Assembly (NCBI GenBank): GCA_028277485.1
Contig: JANQGE010000070.1
Coordinates: forward strand, 48,300 to 112,299
Origin: Chlorobium sp.
GTDB taxonomy: Bacteria > Bacteroidota > Chlorobiia > Chlorobiales > Chlorobiaceae
Direction: 5' to 3'
Length of the DNA: 64,000 bases
The notes beneath the pieces were generated by a model. That model had not been told where the DNA came from, did no database searches, and saw only the letters and a program-made list of their open reading frames with translations. The translations under genes were made by a program, and so were the position numbers. The first letter of the stretch is position 1, and the number at the start of each line of letters is the position of its first letter. Shown here in pieces: positions 7,251-15,601 of the stretch.

Positions 7251-8237
7251 TTACCCTTTCATCTGATACTTGGTTATATCCATACCAAATTTCAGGTCAA
7301 ACTTCTCCAGCTGCTCCTTCAGCTCCATGAGGGATTTTTTCCCGAAGTTTTTGTAGGTAAGGAGTTCATCCTCCTTGCGGGAAACCAGATCACCAAGCGT
7401 TTCGATTTCGGCAAGCCTCAAACAGTTATGAGAACGAACCGAAAGATCAAGGTCCTCTATTCTGGTTTGAAACAGCTTGCGCATGTTTTCGAACTCATCG
7501 TCTTGCTGCTTGTATTCCTCTTCGGTAAACTCTTCCTCGGTCGGAGAGAAGTTTGCAAAAAGCGAAACGTGCTCATTGATGATCTTGCCTGCGAGGCTTA
7601 TTGAATCATCAGGGGATATGGAACCGTCGGTTTCCACATCGAGAATCATCTTCTCATAATCGGTACGCTGGCCTACCCGGGTGTTTTCAACGGAAAACTT
7701 CACGTTTTTGATAGGGGTAAAGATCGCGTCAAGAGCAATAAACCCTATAGGCATTCCTTCCCCGCGATTCTCTTCGGCCGGCACATAGCCCCTTCCGCGG
7801 CCTATATAAACATCCATGCTCAGTTTCGCCCCTGAATTTACCGTTGCGATGTGCAGATCACTGTTGAGCACTTCGAACTCCCCTTCCTGTGCAACGATAT
7901 TCCCAGCAGTAACATCCGCAGGACCTTCTACGGTCACCGATGTTTTGCAGCTTCTCTTGGTTGAGGATTTGAAGCGAATTTTTTTCAGGTTAAGAATAAT
8001 CTCGGGCACATCTTCACGAACCCCGCTAACAGCAGAAAATTCATGAAAAACGCCTTCGATTTTCACCCCTGTAATAGCTGTACCCGGCAGAGATGCCAAG
8101 AGCACCCTGCGCATTGCATTGCCCAGTGTAACGCCGTAGCCTCTCTCGAGAGGCTGAGCTATAAACGTTCCATACCTATCATTATGCGTTCCTTCGTCAA
8201 CATCGATTTTCTCAGGCATCTGCATTTGGTATATCAT
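7251..8237 (-). CDS. rpoA: RNA polymerase alpha subunit
   Basis: The alpha subunit nucleates polymerase assembly and contacts promoters and activators. The 328-residue protein has the N-terminal dimerisation domain (GYGVTLGNAMRRVLLASLPG near residue 35), the insert domain, an acidic linker rich in Glu at about residues 228-250 (TEEEFTEEEYKQQ) and the C-terminal helix-hairpin-helix domain (LDLSVRSHNCLRLA to LGDLVSRKEDELL). Length and layout are normal. It lies between rpsD and rplQ as in the classical alpha operon. Confidence 0.98.
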   Translation of the reverse strand: MIYQMQMPEKIDVDEGTHNDRYGTFIAQPLERGYGVTLGNAMRRVLLASLPGTAITGVKIEGVFHEFSAVSGVREDVPEIILNLKKIRFKSSTKRSCKTSVTVEGPADVTAGNIVAQEGEFEVLNSDLHIATVNSGAKLSMDVYIGRGRGYVPAEENRGEGMPIGFIALDAIFTPIKNVKFSVENTRVGQRTDYEKMILDVETDGSISPDDSISLAGKIINEHVSLFANFSPTEEEFTEEEYKQQDDEFENMRKLFQTRIEDLDLSVRSHNCLRLAEIETLGDLVSRKEDELLTYKNFGKKSLMELKEQLEKFDLKFGMDITKYQMKG

Positions 8238-8266
8238 GGTCTTTATACCTTAGAGTTTCATTAAAA

Positions 8267-8878
8267 TCACTTGGAGTACAACTCAACAACCAGCTGTTCA
8301 TTAAACGGCTCCTGTACTTCTTCCCGCTCAGGCACTGTCAGAAATACCGCCTTCTTATGTGCCTTGTCGACCTGGATCCATGAAGGTATGCGCGATTCCG
8401 GAGCTCTGTTGATCGAGTCTGTAACCGCATCAAGGTTCTGGCTTTTCTGCCTGAACTCAATTGCGTCGCCCGGTTTCAACAAACATGAAGGAATATTGAC
8501 TTTTTTTCCGTTAACCAGAAGATGGCCATGCGTTACAAGCTGCCTCGCCCCTGCTCTTGAAGGCGAGAACCCGGCCCTGAAAACAACATTGTCAAAACGT
8601 CTTTCAAGAAGTCTTACCAGGTTGTCACCGGTAACACCGCGCTGGGATACCGCTTTCTTGTAGTAGTTGCGGAACTGCTTTTCAAGCACACCATACAGGT
8701 ATTTCATCTTCTGTTTTTCACGAAGCTGTAATGCATATTCCGAAACCTTGCCTCTTCTTGACTGCCCATGTTCACCCGGGGCATAAGGCCGCTTTTCGAG
8801 ATATTTTTCAGCTTTAGGCGAAAGAGCAACCCCTAACCTTCTTGATACTTTAGTTATAGAACCTCTGAACCGTGCCAT
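8267..8878 (-). CDS. rpsD: 30S ribosomal protein S4
   Basis: S4 is a primary 16S rRNA binder that starts assembly of the 30S body. The 203-residue protein has the N-terminal helical region and an S4 RNA-binding fold from about residue 92 (RRFDNVVFRAGFSPSRAGARQLVTH...GHLLVNGKKV). The N-terminal region has no zinc-binding cysteines, so it is the C-minus form. In many bacteria S4 represses the alpha operon by binding its leader; no such structure could be verified here. It lies between rpsK and rpoA. Confidence 0.97.
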   Translation of the reverse strand: MARFRGSITKVSRRLGVALSPKAEKYLEKRPYAPGEHGQSRRGKVSEYALQLREKQKMKYLYGVLEKQFRNYYKKAVSQRGVTGDNLVRLLERRFDNVVFRAGFSPSRAGARQLVTHGHLLVNGKKVNIPSCLLKPGDAIEFRQKSQNLDAVTDSINRAPESRIPSWIQVDKAHKKAVFLTVPEREEVQEPFNEQLVVELYSK

Positions 8879-8925
8879 ATCGTATTAGCTCGTTGAAAAT
8901 ATTCTTCTTGGTAGATAAAAGGAGG

Positions 8926-9309
8926 TTAGACCCTTCTGCGCTTGGGAGGCCTGCAGCCGTTATGCGGCAGGGGGGTAATATCCTTGATAGACCTCACTTC
9001 AAGACCGGCACCCTGAAGAGCCCTGATAGCCGCATCTCTTCCTGAACCGGGGCCTTTAATAAACACATGCACATACCGCATACCAAGGTCATAGGCCTCT
9101 TTTGCGGCGGCCTCAGATGTCACCTGAGAGGCATAGGGTGTGTTTTTCTTGGACCCTTTAAAACCGTTTTTACCGGCGCTCGACCAGGAAACAGTGTTTC
9201 CCTGCATATCGGTAATGGTTACAAGCACGTTGTTGAACGAAGCCTTGATGTGCACCGTACCTTCAGGAGTAACTTTTACTTTTTTCTTTTTCCTGCTTGT
9301 TGTAGCCAT
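8926..9309 (-). CDS. rpsK: 30S ribosomal protein S11
   Basis: S11 sits on the 30S platform beside the E-site region of the mRNA path. The 127-residue protein has a lysine-rich N-terminus and the core IKASFNNVLVTITD, then GFKGSKKNTPYA, and ends with the usual Arg-rich PHNGCRPPKRRRV. The length is typical. Gene order rpsM-rpsK-rpsD-rpoA is as in the alpha operon. Confidence 0.98.
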   Translation of the reverse strand: MATTSRKKKKVKVTPEGTVHIKASFNNVLVTITDMQGNTVSWSSAGKNGFKGSKKNTPYASQVTSEAAAKEAYDLGMRYVHVFIKGPGSGRDAAIRALQGAGLEVRSIKDITPLPHNGCRPPKRRRV

Positions 9310-9359
9310 GTATCTTTACAATCTTTGGTATCTGTGTTAGCAATCTCAACTGCAGACTA

Positions 9360-9737
9360 TTATTTTTTGACCGCCTTCTTTTTGCCGGCAACAGTCTTGC
9401 GCCTGCCTTTTCGTGTCCTTGCATTTGTCTGTGTACGCTGACCCCTCACCGGCAGCGAACGTCTGTGACGCAGCCCTCTGTAGCAGCCGATATCCATCAA
9501 CCGCTTGATGGACAACTGCTGTTCACCTCTTGCCTGACCTTCTACAATGTAACCCTCGGCAATAATCTCCCTGATTGCATGGGCTTCTTCGTCGCTTAGT
9601 TCGGAAATCTTCCTTGCAGGATCAATGCTGGCTCGTTCAAGAATATTTTTCGCGGATGTTCTTCCGATGCCGTAAATATGTGTCAAGGCAATAACAGCAT
9701 GCTTGTTGAGCGGCAAATTTACCCCAGCTATCCTCAT
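9360..9737 (-). CDS. rpsM: 30S ribosomal protein S13
   Basis: S13 forms part of the 30S head and contacts the 50S subunit (bridge B1) and the P-site tRNA. The 125-residue sequence begins MRIAGVNLPLNKH, carries the helix-two-turn-helix (ALTHIYGIGRTSA) and GLRHRRSLPVRGQRTQTNART, and ends in a lysine-rich tail that reaches toward the P site. Length and start are standard. Confidence 0.98.
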   Translation of the reverse strand: MRIAGVNLPLNKHAVIALTHIYGIGRTSAKNILERASIDPARKISELSDEEAHAIREIIAEGYIVEGQARGEQQLSIKRLMDIGCYRGLRHRRSLPVRGQRTQTNARTRKGRRKTVAGKKKAVKK

Positions 9738-9775
9738 AGTCTTGTTTGTAATTCGTTTTCTTTAAACTTGCCGGA

Positions 9776-9892
9776 TTAACCCTGGCGCTGCTTGTGACTC
9801 GGGTTTACCTTGCAAATCACAAACCTCTTTCCCTTGCGCCTGATAACGCGGCAGTGCTCACAGCGTTTTTTGATTGATGAATAAACCTTCAT
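9776..9892 (-). CDS. rpmJ: 50S ribosomal protein L36
   Basis: A 38-residue gene beginning MKVYSSIKKRCEHC and ending SHKQRQG. It has the zinc-binding pattern of the C-plus form: CEHC at residues 11-14, a third Cys at residue 27 in FVICK, and His33. L36 is the smallest large-subunit protein and helps organise 23S rRNA near helices 89-97. It lies between infA and rpsM, the usual place. Confidence 0.97.
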   Translation of the reverse strand: MKVYSSIKKRCEHCRVIRRKGKRFVICKVNPSHKQRQG

Positions 9893-10016
9893 GTTCAACC
9901 CTACCTTATTATACAATATTATCACCCTTCTAAAACAGAAAAGGCCCTTAATATAATAAAATTCTCAAGATATAATCAACTCTGCACCTGTTTTCGGGAA
10001 TTTCTTGCACCTGAGC

Positions 10017-10235
10017 TTACTTGTACCTGTATGTTATCCTTCCTTTTGTAAGATCGTAGGGGGAAATCTGAACCTTGACCTTGTCACCAGGAAGTATCCT
10101 GATATAGTGCATGCGGATCTTCCCTGATACATGCGCCAGGATCTCCAGCCCGTTTTCGAGCTTTACCTTGAACTGCGCGTTCGGCAGCGCTTCAAGTATT
10201 TCACCTTCAACTTCAATTGCCTCTTCCTTCGCCAA
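10017..10235 (-). CDS. infA: Translation initiation factor IF-1 (TTG start)
   Basis: IF-1 occupies the A site of the 30S subunit during initiation. The 72-residue product is a single OB fold with the family segments GEILEALPNAQFKVKLENG, HVSGKIRMHYIRILPGDKV and YDLTKGRITYR. The start is a TTG at 10233-10235, giving the family N-terminus (L/M)AKEEAIEVEG. A GGAG lies nine bases upstream. An in-frame ATG further upstream (10346) would add 37 residues translated from a repeat element and is rejected. A MITE-like copy separates this gene from map. Confidence 0.95.
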   Translation of the reverse strand: MAKEEAIEVEGEILEALPNAQFKVKLENGLEILAHVSGKIRMHYIRILPGDKVKVQISPYDLTKGRITYRYK

Positions 10236-10269
10236 TGTTATTGACTCCTTTTTCAGTTCAGGATTATGA

Positions 10270-10377
10270 GCACCTCTATTTATTCCGCGCTTCAATTGCT
10301 TCGTTGAGCGGATGGGAAGGGTTTCTGCACTCCGTTCGCCTTGCACTTGAACCGCTCGACAATTAATAGCGGCGCCC
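10270..10377. repeat. MITE-like element, copy B between map and infA
   Basis: A 108-bp copy of the family: left end GCACCTCTATTTATTCCGCG, right end AATTAATAGCGGCGCCC with two changes in the terminus. It lacks the central stretch CGAAATCCTCATGTACT present in copy A, so it is an internal-deletion form. It lies inside the ribosomal super-operon and must be transcribed with it. Confidence 0.85.
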
Positions 10378-10411
10378 TTATACAGGATGCCTTTAAACTA
10401 CTGCATCCATT

Positions 10412-11188
10412 TCACGGAAGCGTCATAATTTCAGCTCTGTCTTTTCGTACGATAATCGTGTGCTCAAAGTGAGCCGAAGGCTTGCCGTCTTCGGTTACCG
10501 CAACCCATTCACCGTTTTTCGAAATGGCGTTCCGGGACCTTCCCATCGCTATCATAGGCTCAATAGCAAGAGCCATTCCTTCTCTGAGCTTTATACCTGT
10601 TTTTCTTCTTCCATAATTCGGGACCGGAGGCTCTTCATGCAAGTCGGTGCCGATACCGTGTCCCACCATATTTTCTATGACACTGAAGCCGAACGAGCGG
10701 GCATGCTCCTCAACTGCCGACGATATATCGTGAAGATGGTTCCCGGCAATCGCCTGGCTGATCCCCCTCTCAAGACATTCCCTGGTTACCTCGACAAGCT
10801 GCCGGACCTTCGGGTCAACTTCCCCGATCATATAGGTGCGTGCAGAATCCCCATGATACCCTCCTTTGAAGACACCGCAATCCACCGAAACAATATCACC
10901 TTCCTGTATGATCCTCCTGTTGCTCGGTACCCCGTGAACAACTTCTTCATTGATTGAGATGCACAGCGTTGCCGGATATGGGGCCACATCGGGATCGCCC
11001 TTGGGCGCGTAGTTGAGAAAACTCGGCACACCGCCATGATCACGGATATAGGTTTCTGCCATACTGTCGAGATGGAGGGTTGCCATACCCTCACGGATCT
11101 CGCTGCCTATCATGTCAAGTACCTGGGCGACAATGGCGCCCGATGCTCTCATTAACTCAATTTCTCTTTGACTCTTGATCGTGATCAT
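10412..11188 (-). CDS. map: Methionine aminopeptidase, type I
   Basis: It removes the initiator methionine from nascent proteins. The 258-residue pita-bread fold shows all five metal ligands in order: Asp in VSVDCGVF, Asp in HGDSARTY, His in GHGIGTDLHE, Glu in AIEPM and Glu in FEHTIIV. The substrate-pocket His (HGVPSNR) is present. No N-terminal zinc-finger extension is seen, so it is the short bacterial type Ia. Position between secY and infA, with no adk, is typical of Chlorobi and some other phyla. Confidence 0.97.
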   Translation of the reverse strand: MITIKSQREIELMRASGAIVAQVLDMIGSEIREGMATLHLDSMAETYIRDHGGVPSFLNYAPKGDPDVAPYPATLCISINEEVVHGVPSNRRIIQEGDIVSVDCGVFKGGYHGDSARTYMIGEVDPKVRQLVEVTRECLERGISQAIAGNHLHDISSAVEEHARSFGFSVIENMVGHGIGTDLHEEPPVPNYGRRKTGIKLREGMALAIEPMIAMGRSRNAISKNGEWVAVTEDGKPSAHFEHTIIVRKDRAEIMTLP

Positions 11189-11207
11189 ATGTTTTTCAAC
11201 CTCATTC

Positions 11208-12533
11208 TTATCGGCGTCCGCGCATTTTACCTGATTTCATAAATCCATCATAATGACGCATCAGAAGATGGCTTTCGATCTGCTGAAGCGTATCAAGTCC
11301 GACGCCGACTATAATAAGGAGGCTTGTACCGCCGAAAAACTGTGCAAAACCGGGAGTTACATTGGCGAACTTTGTCAGAAACGTGGGCAGAACAGCAATA
11401 AACGCCAAAGATATGGCGCCGGGAAGCGTGATCCTGGTTAAAATGTTGTCTATAAAATCAGCGGTACTCTTTCCGGGACGAACACCGGGGATAAAACCGC
11501 CCTGGCGGCGCATCGTGTCGGCAACCTCCTTCGGATTAAAAGCGATAGCCGTATAGAAATAGGTAAAGAACACAATCATGGAACCAAACATGATCGCGTA
11601 CCACCATGAGTCATAAGCGAACACATTGGCTACATTCTGCATCACCTCGCTTTCAGGAAAGAAAGAGACAAACGTGCTCGGAAGAAACATGATGGACTGG
11701 GCGAAAATAATCGGCATAACACCTGCGGTGTTTACCCTCATCGGAATGTACTGGGTGCCTCCCCCGTACATCTTCCGGCCGACAACTCTTTTCGCGTGCT
11801 GCACGGGAATCCGCCGTGTACCGACGGTAAGCACAACGACCGCCGCGACAATTACCACCATCAAGGCAAGAATGACAAACTCGACGATCCAGTTTTTGTT
11901 TCCGAGGGCCACGGACTGAAACTCTGCAACGAGCGATTGCGGGAAATGGGCAAGAATACCGATCATAATAATGAGGGATATTCCATTGCCTATGCCGCTT
12001 TCGGTTATTTTCTCACCGAGCCACATGACAAAAAGCGTGCTGGCAGTAAGAATCACAACCGTCGAAAACAGGAAGAAAAACCCCGGGTCGGGCACAACGA
12101 CACGGCCAAACGATGCAGGGCTTGCAAGGCTGACGCTCATCCCCCAGGCTTGTAGCGACGCGATCAGCACTGTCCCATAGCGCGTATACTGGTTGATTTT
12201 CTGTCGGCCTTCCTCTCCTTCCTTCTGGAGTTTCTGGAAATAGGGAGTAACCGCTCCGAGCAGCTGGATAATAATTGCAGACGAAATATACGGCATGATT
12301 CCCAGCGAGAAAATCGACGCCCTGGCAAACGCACCGCCAACAAACAGGTCAAACAGGCCGAAAAGATCACTGGCATGTGATTGTGATGCCCCTGATACCG
12401 CTGTCGCATCGACTCCGGGAAGCGTTATATGCGATCCGATTCTGTAAATAAACAAGAGCAGCAGCGTATACAGGATCCGCTGCCGCAATTCAGGGATCTT
12501 ATTGATATTCTGCAGGCTCTCAGTCAGCTTCAT
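11208..12533 (-). CDS. secY: Protein translocase subunit SecY
   Basis: SecY is the channel subunit of the Sec translocon. The 441-residue protein shows the N-terminal amphipathic helix (LQNINKIPELRQRILYTL), about ten hydrophobic segments, the plug region after TM1, and the cytosolic loops with the conserved Arg in RIPVQHAKRVVGRK, followed by the last loop containing GFIPGVRPGKST. The length is normal. It follows rplO by 14 bp and precedes map by 19 bp. Confidence 0.98.
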   Translation of the reverse strand: MKLTESLQNINKIPELRQRILYTLLLLFIYRIGSHITLPGVDATAVSGASQSHASDLFGLFDLFVGGAFARASIFSLGIMPYISSAIIIQLLGAVTPYFQKLQKEGEEGRQKINQYTRYGTVLIASLQAWGMSVSLASPASFGRVVVPDPGFFFLFSTVVILTASTLFVMWLGEKITESGIGNGISLIIMIGILAHFPQSLVAEFQSVALGNKNWIVEFVILALMVVIVAAVVVLTVGTRRIPVQHAKRVVGRKMYGGGTQYIPMRVNTAGVMPIIFAQSIMFLPSTFVSFFPESEVMQNVANVFAYDSWWYAIMFGSMIVFFTYFYTAIAFNPKEVADTMRRQGGFIPGVRPGKSTADFIDNILTRITLPGAISLAFIAVLPTFLTKFANVTPGFAQFFGGTSLLIIVGVGLDTLQQIESHLLMRHYDGFMKSGKMRGRR

Positions 12534-12547
12534 AAGTGATCAGAGGT

Positions 12548-13096
12548 TCAGGACTTCTTCTCTTTTGTCTTTTTCACACGGGCTTTCGGTTTCATCAGCG
12601 CTTCTTCAACCGGCAGATTCTTAACTCTTTCAGCTTCGAGAAGCGTACGCTCTGCAAGCGTAATCTTACCACCCGCCTGCCGGATCTTTTCCTCGGCGGC
12701 CTTGCTGACGAAATGCGTGGTTATGGCAACCGGAGTCTTCAGTTCCCCGTTTCCAAGAATCTTGAAATAATCTGCCTTGCTTGCACTGCAGAGCTTCTTG
12801 AGATCCTCGACCGTGATTTCAGATGATGTCTTGCCGTTTTCAATCCACTGTGCAATCTGTGACAGATTTACCGGAACTACATTCTTTCTGTTTGGTTTGG
12901 TAAAGCCAAATTTAGGCAGCCTTCTGTAAATCGGCATCTGGCCTCCCTCGGATATCGGACGGGTATAACCGCTTCGCGACTGCTGACCCTTGTTACCCTT
13001 TCCGGCTGTTGTTCCTTTTCCCGATCCCGGCCCGCGGCCAATACGTTTCCTGTTTTTTACCGCACCTTTGGCAGGATTTAGTGAACTTAAATCCAT
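12548..13096 (-). CDS. rplO: 50S ribosomal protein L15
   Basis: The product is 182 residues with a basic glycine-rich N-terminus (MDLSSLNPAKGA, then RIGRGPGSGKGTTAGKG), which penetrates the 50S core, and the L15/L18e fold up to residue 150. It ends in a Lys-rich tail. The ATG at 13096 gives the family N-terminus; the frame is open further upstream but that extension resembles no L15. The spc order rpmD-rplO-secY is kept. Confidence 0.97.
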   Translation of the reverse strand: MDLSSLNPAKGAVKNRKRIGRGPGSGKGTTAGKGNKGQQSRSGYTRPISEGGQMPIYRRLPKFGFTKPNRKNVVPVNLSQIAQWIENGKTSSEITVEDLKKLCSASKADYFKILGNGELKTPVAITTHFVSKAAEEKIRQAGGKITLAERTLLEAERVKNLPVEEALMKPKARVKKTKEKKS

Positions 13097-13131
13097 TTTC
13101 TTCAATTCCTGACTTGCAATTATTGAAACTC

Positions 13132-13317
13132 TTACAGCTCTTCGACTTTTACCATATGTTGAACAACCCTGATCTGCCCTCTCGTGCACGGATTGTCCTG
13201 TTTTTCAACCCGGTAACTGGGCCTTCCAAGGCCAAGTGCTTTGATGGTTGCTTTTTGCTTCTTCGTACACCCGATCATGCTGCGCACCTGGGTGATGGTA
13301 ATCTTTTTATCGCTCAT
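13132..13317 (-). CDS. rpmD: 50S ribosomal protein L30
   Basis: L30 is a small protein on the 50S surface. From the ATG at 13317 the product has 61 residues, beginning MSDKKITITQVRS, with the typical KQKATIKALGLGR and a C-terminus ending HMVKVEEL. An upstream in-frame ATG would overlap rpsE further and gives a non-family extension. It lies between rpsE and rplO; its start lies 17 bases from the rpsE stop. Confidence 0.96.
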   Translation of the reverse strand: MSDKKITITQVRSMIGCTKKQKATIKALGLGRPSYRVEKQDNPCTRGQIRVVQHMVKVEEL

Positions 13318-13333
13318 TATCCCCACGCTCTGT

Positions 13334-13852
13334 TTAGCTTTCAAAAACCTCTTTCAAACTTTTTGAACGTCTCTCAGCGACATCATAAGCATCTGATATG
13401 CTTTCAAGGCCCTTAATTGCGGCTTTTACCACATTATGAGGATTCGACGAGCCAAGCGACTTGGCCAGAATATCATGAACGCCGGCCATTTCAAGAACAG
13501 CACGAACTGCCCCGCCTGCAATCAAACCCGTACCTGGCGTCGCAGGTTTCATCATGACTTTTGCCGAACCATACTTGGCGACGATCTGATGAGGGATGGT
13601 GCCCTTGACAATAGGAACTTTGATAACATTTTTTTTCCCATCTTCAACGCCTTTGGCAATTGCATCCTGCACTTCATTTGCCTTGCCAAGCCCGTAACCG
13701 ACATGCCCTTCCTTGTCACCGACAACAACGATCGCATTGAAGCCGAATCTCTTTCCGCCCTTGACAACCTTGGCGGTTCTATTGATATGGACCAGTTTCT
13801 CTTTCAGGTTTAACTCGCCAGGCCTGATATTTTTCGCTGTTTTCTTCGCCAT
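13334..13852 (-). CDS. rpsE: 30S ribosomal protein S5
   Basis: S5 helps form the mRNA entry channel and influences decoding fidelity. The 172-residue product has the double-stranded-RNA-binding-like N-domain (LVHINRTAKVVKGGKRFGFNAIVVVGD, in pieces from about residue 20), and the C-terminal S5 fold containing IPHQIVAKYGSAKVMMKPA and GTGLIAGGAVRAVLE. The ATG at 13852 is chosen as the family start; the open frame continues upstream into rplR without a matching N-terminus. Confidence 0.97.
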   Translation of the reverse strand: MAKKTAKNIRPGELNLKEKLVHINRTAKVVKGGKRFGFNAIVVVGDKEGHVGYGLGKANEVQDAIAKGVEDGKKNVIKVPIVKGTIPHQIVAKYGSAKVMMKPATPGTGLIAGGAVRAVLEMAGVHDILAKSLGSSNPHNVVKAAIKGLESISDAYDVAERRSKSLKEVFES

Positions 13853-13874
13853 GAACACTCTCTTTGTATCTGTT

Positions 13875-14234
13875 TTAAAAAACCAGTCCGGCTTCTCTGG
13901 CACCTTCTGCAAGAGCCCTTACCCTGCCGTGGTATCGAAATCCGTTACGGTCGAACACCACTTTTGTAACCCCCTTTTCGACAGCTTTCCCACCTATCTG
14001 TTTCCCCACAGTATGGCTGATCTCGGTTTTTGTACCCTTCAGTTCCCGGTTCTCTTTCGACATGCTGGAAACAGTCACAAGAGTGACACCGTTACCATCG
14101 TCGACCAGCTGTGCATAAATCTGCGACAAACTCCTGTATACGCAAAGTCTCGGCTTTTCTGCAGTTCCCTGCCCTCTGGCTTTGCTGCGTCTTTTGATTT
14201 TCTGCCTGCGTGCGGTTTTTTCGACTTGTCCCAT
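13875..14234 (-). CDS. rplR: 50S ribosomal protein L18
   Basis: L18 binds 5S rRNA together with L5 and L25. The 119-residue protein has a basic N-terminus (RRQKIKRRSKARGQGTAEKPRLC), the conserved RLCVYRSLSQIYAQLVDD-type strand region, and the C-terminal VVFDRNGFRYHGRVRALAEGAREAGL. The length is standard. It lies between rplF and rpsE in the spc order. Confidence 0.97.
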   Translation of the reverse strand: MGQVEKTARRQKIKRRSKARGQGTAEKPRLCVYRSLSQIYAQLVDDGNGVTLVTVSSMSKENRELKGTKTEISHTVGKQIGGKAVEKGVTKVVFDRNGFRYHGRVRALAEGAREAGLVF

Positions 14235-14293
14235 TATCTTGACCCCGAAATGTTATTACTGACAGTTACTTGTCTCGTTTCATGTACGTATAG

Positions 14294-14833
14294 TTACTTG
14301 CCTGCGGCTTTTCCTTCCTTGCGGCGCACAACCTCATCCGAGTATTTGATCCCCTTGCCGCGGTATGGCTCGGGCTTGCGGAATGAGCGGATTTTAGCAG
14401 CCACCTGTCCAACAAGAGCCTTGTCAATGCCGCTGACAACGATAGATGTCGGATCGGGACATTCGATAGCTATCTCTTCGGGAGCCTTGAAGTAGATCAT
14501 ATGTGAAAACCCGAGTGACAGCGCAAGGAACTCGCTTTTCTTCTCGGCACGGAAACCTACACCGTTGATGAGCAGCTTCTTGGTAAACCCTGCCGTTACC
14601 CCCTCGACCATGTTGCTGACGAGCATCCTGTACAAACCGTGCATGGCCCTCGAGCGTTTGCTGTCGTCAACCCGTTTCACGGTAACTTCACCTTCATTGA
14701 TGTCTACAGTGACTTCGGGCACCATTTTCTGCTGTAAGGTTCCTTTCGGTCCGGAAACCGTTATAACGCTATCTTTTATCTCAACCTTTGCCTGTTCTGC
14801 CAGCTTGATTGGCAGCTTTCCTATTCTTGACAT
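14294..14833 (-). CDS. rplF: 50S ribosomal protein L6
   Basis: L6 lies near the GTPase-associated centre of the 50S subunit. The 179-residue protein has the usual two repeated domains: an N-terminal one beginning MSRIGKLPIKL and a C-terminal one ending with RKPEPYRGKGIKY, the hallmark L6 signature. The length is typical. It follows rpsH and precedes rplR. Confidence 0.98.
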   Translation of the reverse strand: MSRIGKLPIKLAEQAKVEIKDSVITVSGPKGTLQQKMVPEVTVDINEGEVTVKRVDDSKRSRAMHGLYRMLVSNMVEGVTAGFTKKLLINGVGFRAEKKSEFLALSLGFSHMIYFKAPEEIAIECPDPTSIVVSGIDKALVGQVAAKIRSFRKPEPYRGKGIKYSDEVVRRKEGKAAGK

Positions 14834-14861
14834 AATATCCCCGATTGCTTTGGCTTAATTT

Positions 14862-15257
14862 TTAAAGAATACGGAACAGGACTTCGCCGCCGACTCCTTG
14901 CTCTCTGGCCTCTTTATCGGTAATAACCCCTTTCGAAGTCGAAAGGATAAAAAGCCCCAGGCCTCCCAGATATTTTTTCAGACCCTTGCCTTCGTAAACC
15001 CTTCTTCCCGGCTTGCTTATTCTTGTAATCTCCCTGATGGTCGGCGAACCATCATCGGAATACTTCAACTCAACCCGAATGAAAGGAAACCGGTCAGCGG
15101 TTATCACCGTGTAGTTCCTGATGTAGCCTTTCTCAACAAGCAGTTTTGAAACATTCTCTTTGAGCTTGGAGTAAGGTATATCCGTAGTTGTATTTTTTGC
15201 GTTGCCCGCGTTTCTGATACGGGTAATATAGTCGGCAATTGAATCGGTTACAGGCAT
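14862..15257 (-). CDS. rpsH: 30S ribosomal protein S8
   Basis: S8 binds helix 21 of 16S rRNA and in enteric bacteria represses the spc operon. The 131-residue protein begins MPVTDSIADYITRIRNAG and ends with the S8 signature around STSKGVITDKEAREQGVGGEVL. Length and layout are normal. Whether the autoregulatory mRNA site exists here could not be judged. Confidence 0.98.
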   Translation of the reverse strand: MPVTDSIADYITRIRNAGNAKNTTTDIPYSKLKENVSKLLVEKGYIRNYTVITADRFPFIRVELKYSDDGSPTIREITRISKPGRRVYEGKGLKKYLGGLGLFILSTSKGVITDKEAREQGVGGEVLFRIL

Positions 15258-15314
15258 AATACACTGTTAATTACTTTCAAAATGAACACTTTTGTCGCGC
15301 TACATGATACCGGA

Positions 15315-15584
15315 CTACCAGCTTGCTTTTCTTACACCGGGCAACTTGCCCTCGAGAGCGAGCTTGCGGAACATCTGGCGGCAGAGACCAAACTTCTCAT
15401 ACACACCACGGCCCCTTCCGGTCAGCACACAACGGGTTCTGACTCTGGTAGCGGAACTGTTCCTCGGAAGATTTCTGAGAGCCTCATAATCACCGGCTTT
15501 TTTCAGCGCTTCACGCTTGGCGGCATATTTCTCAACCAATACCGTCCTCTTTTCATTTCTTGCAATGACGCTTTTCTTGGCCAT
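15315..15584 (-). CDS. rpsN: 30S ribosomal protein S14
   Basis: S14 is a 30S head protein. The product is the 89-residue form without the zinc CXXC pairs of short S14, beginning MAKKSVIARNEKRTVLVEKY and ending LPGVRKASW. The S14 signature is seen as RTRCVLTGRGRGVYEKFGLCR. It lies between rplE and rpsH. Confidence 0.97.
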   Translation of the reverse strand: MAKKSVIARNEKRTVLVEKYAAKREALKKAGDYEALRNLPRNSSATRVRTRCVLTGRGRGVYEKFGLCRQMFRKLALEGKLPGVRKASW

Positions 15585-15601
15585 TTTTCCTCTTCTCTTG
15601 A

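Noticed and set aside
10017..10346. 109-residue version of IF-1
   Set aside because: The extra 37 residues are translated from the repeat element; the 72-residue TTG form matches the family and has an SD.
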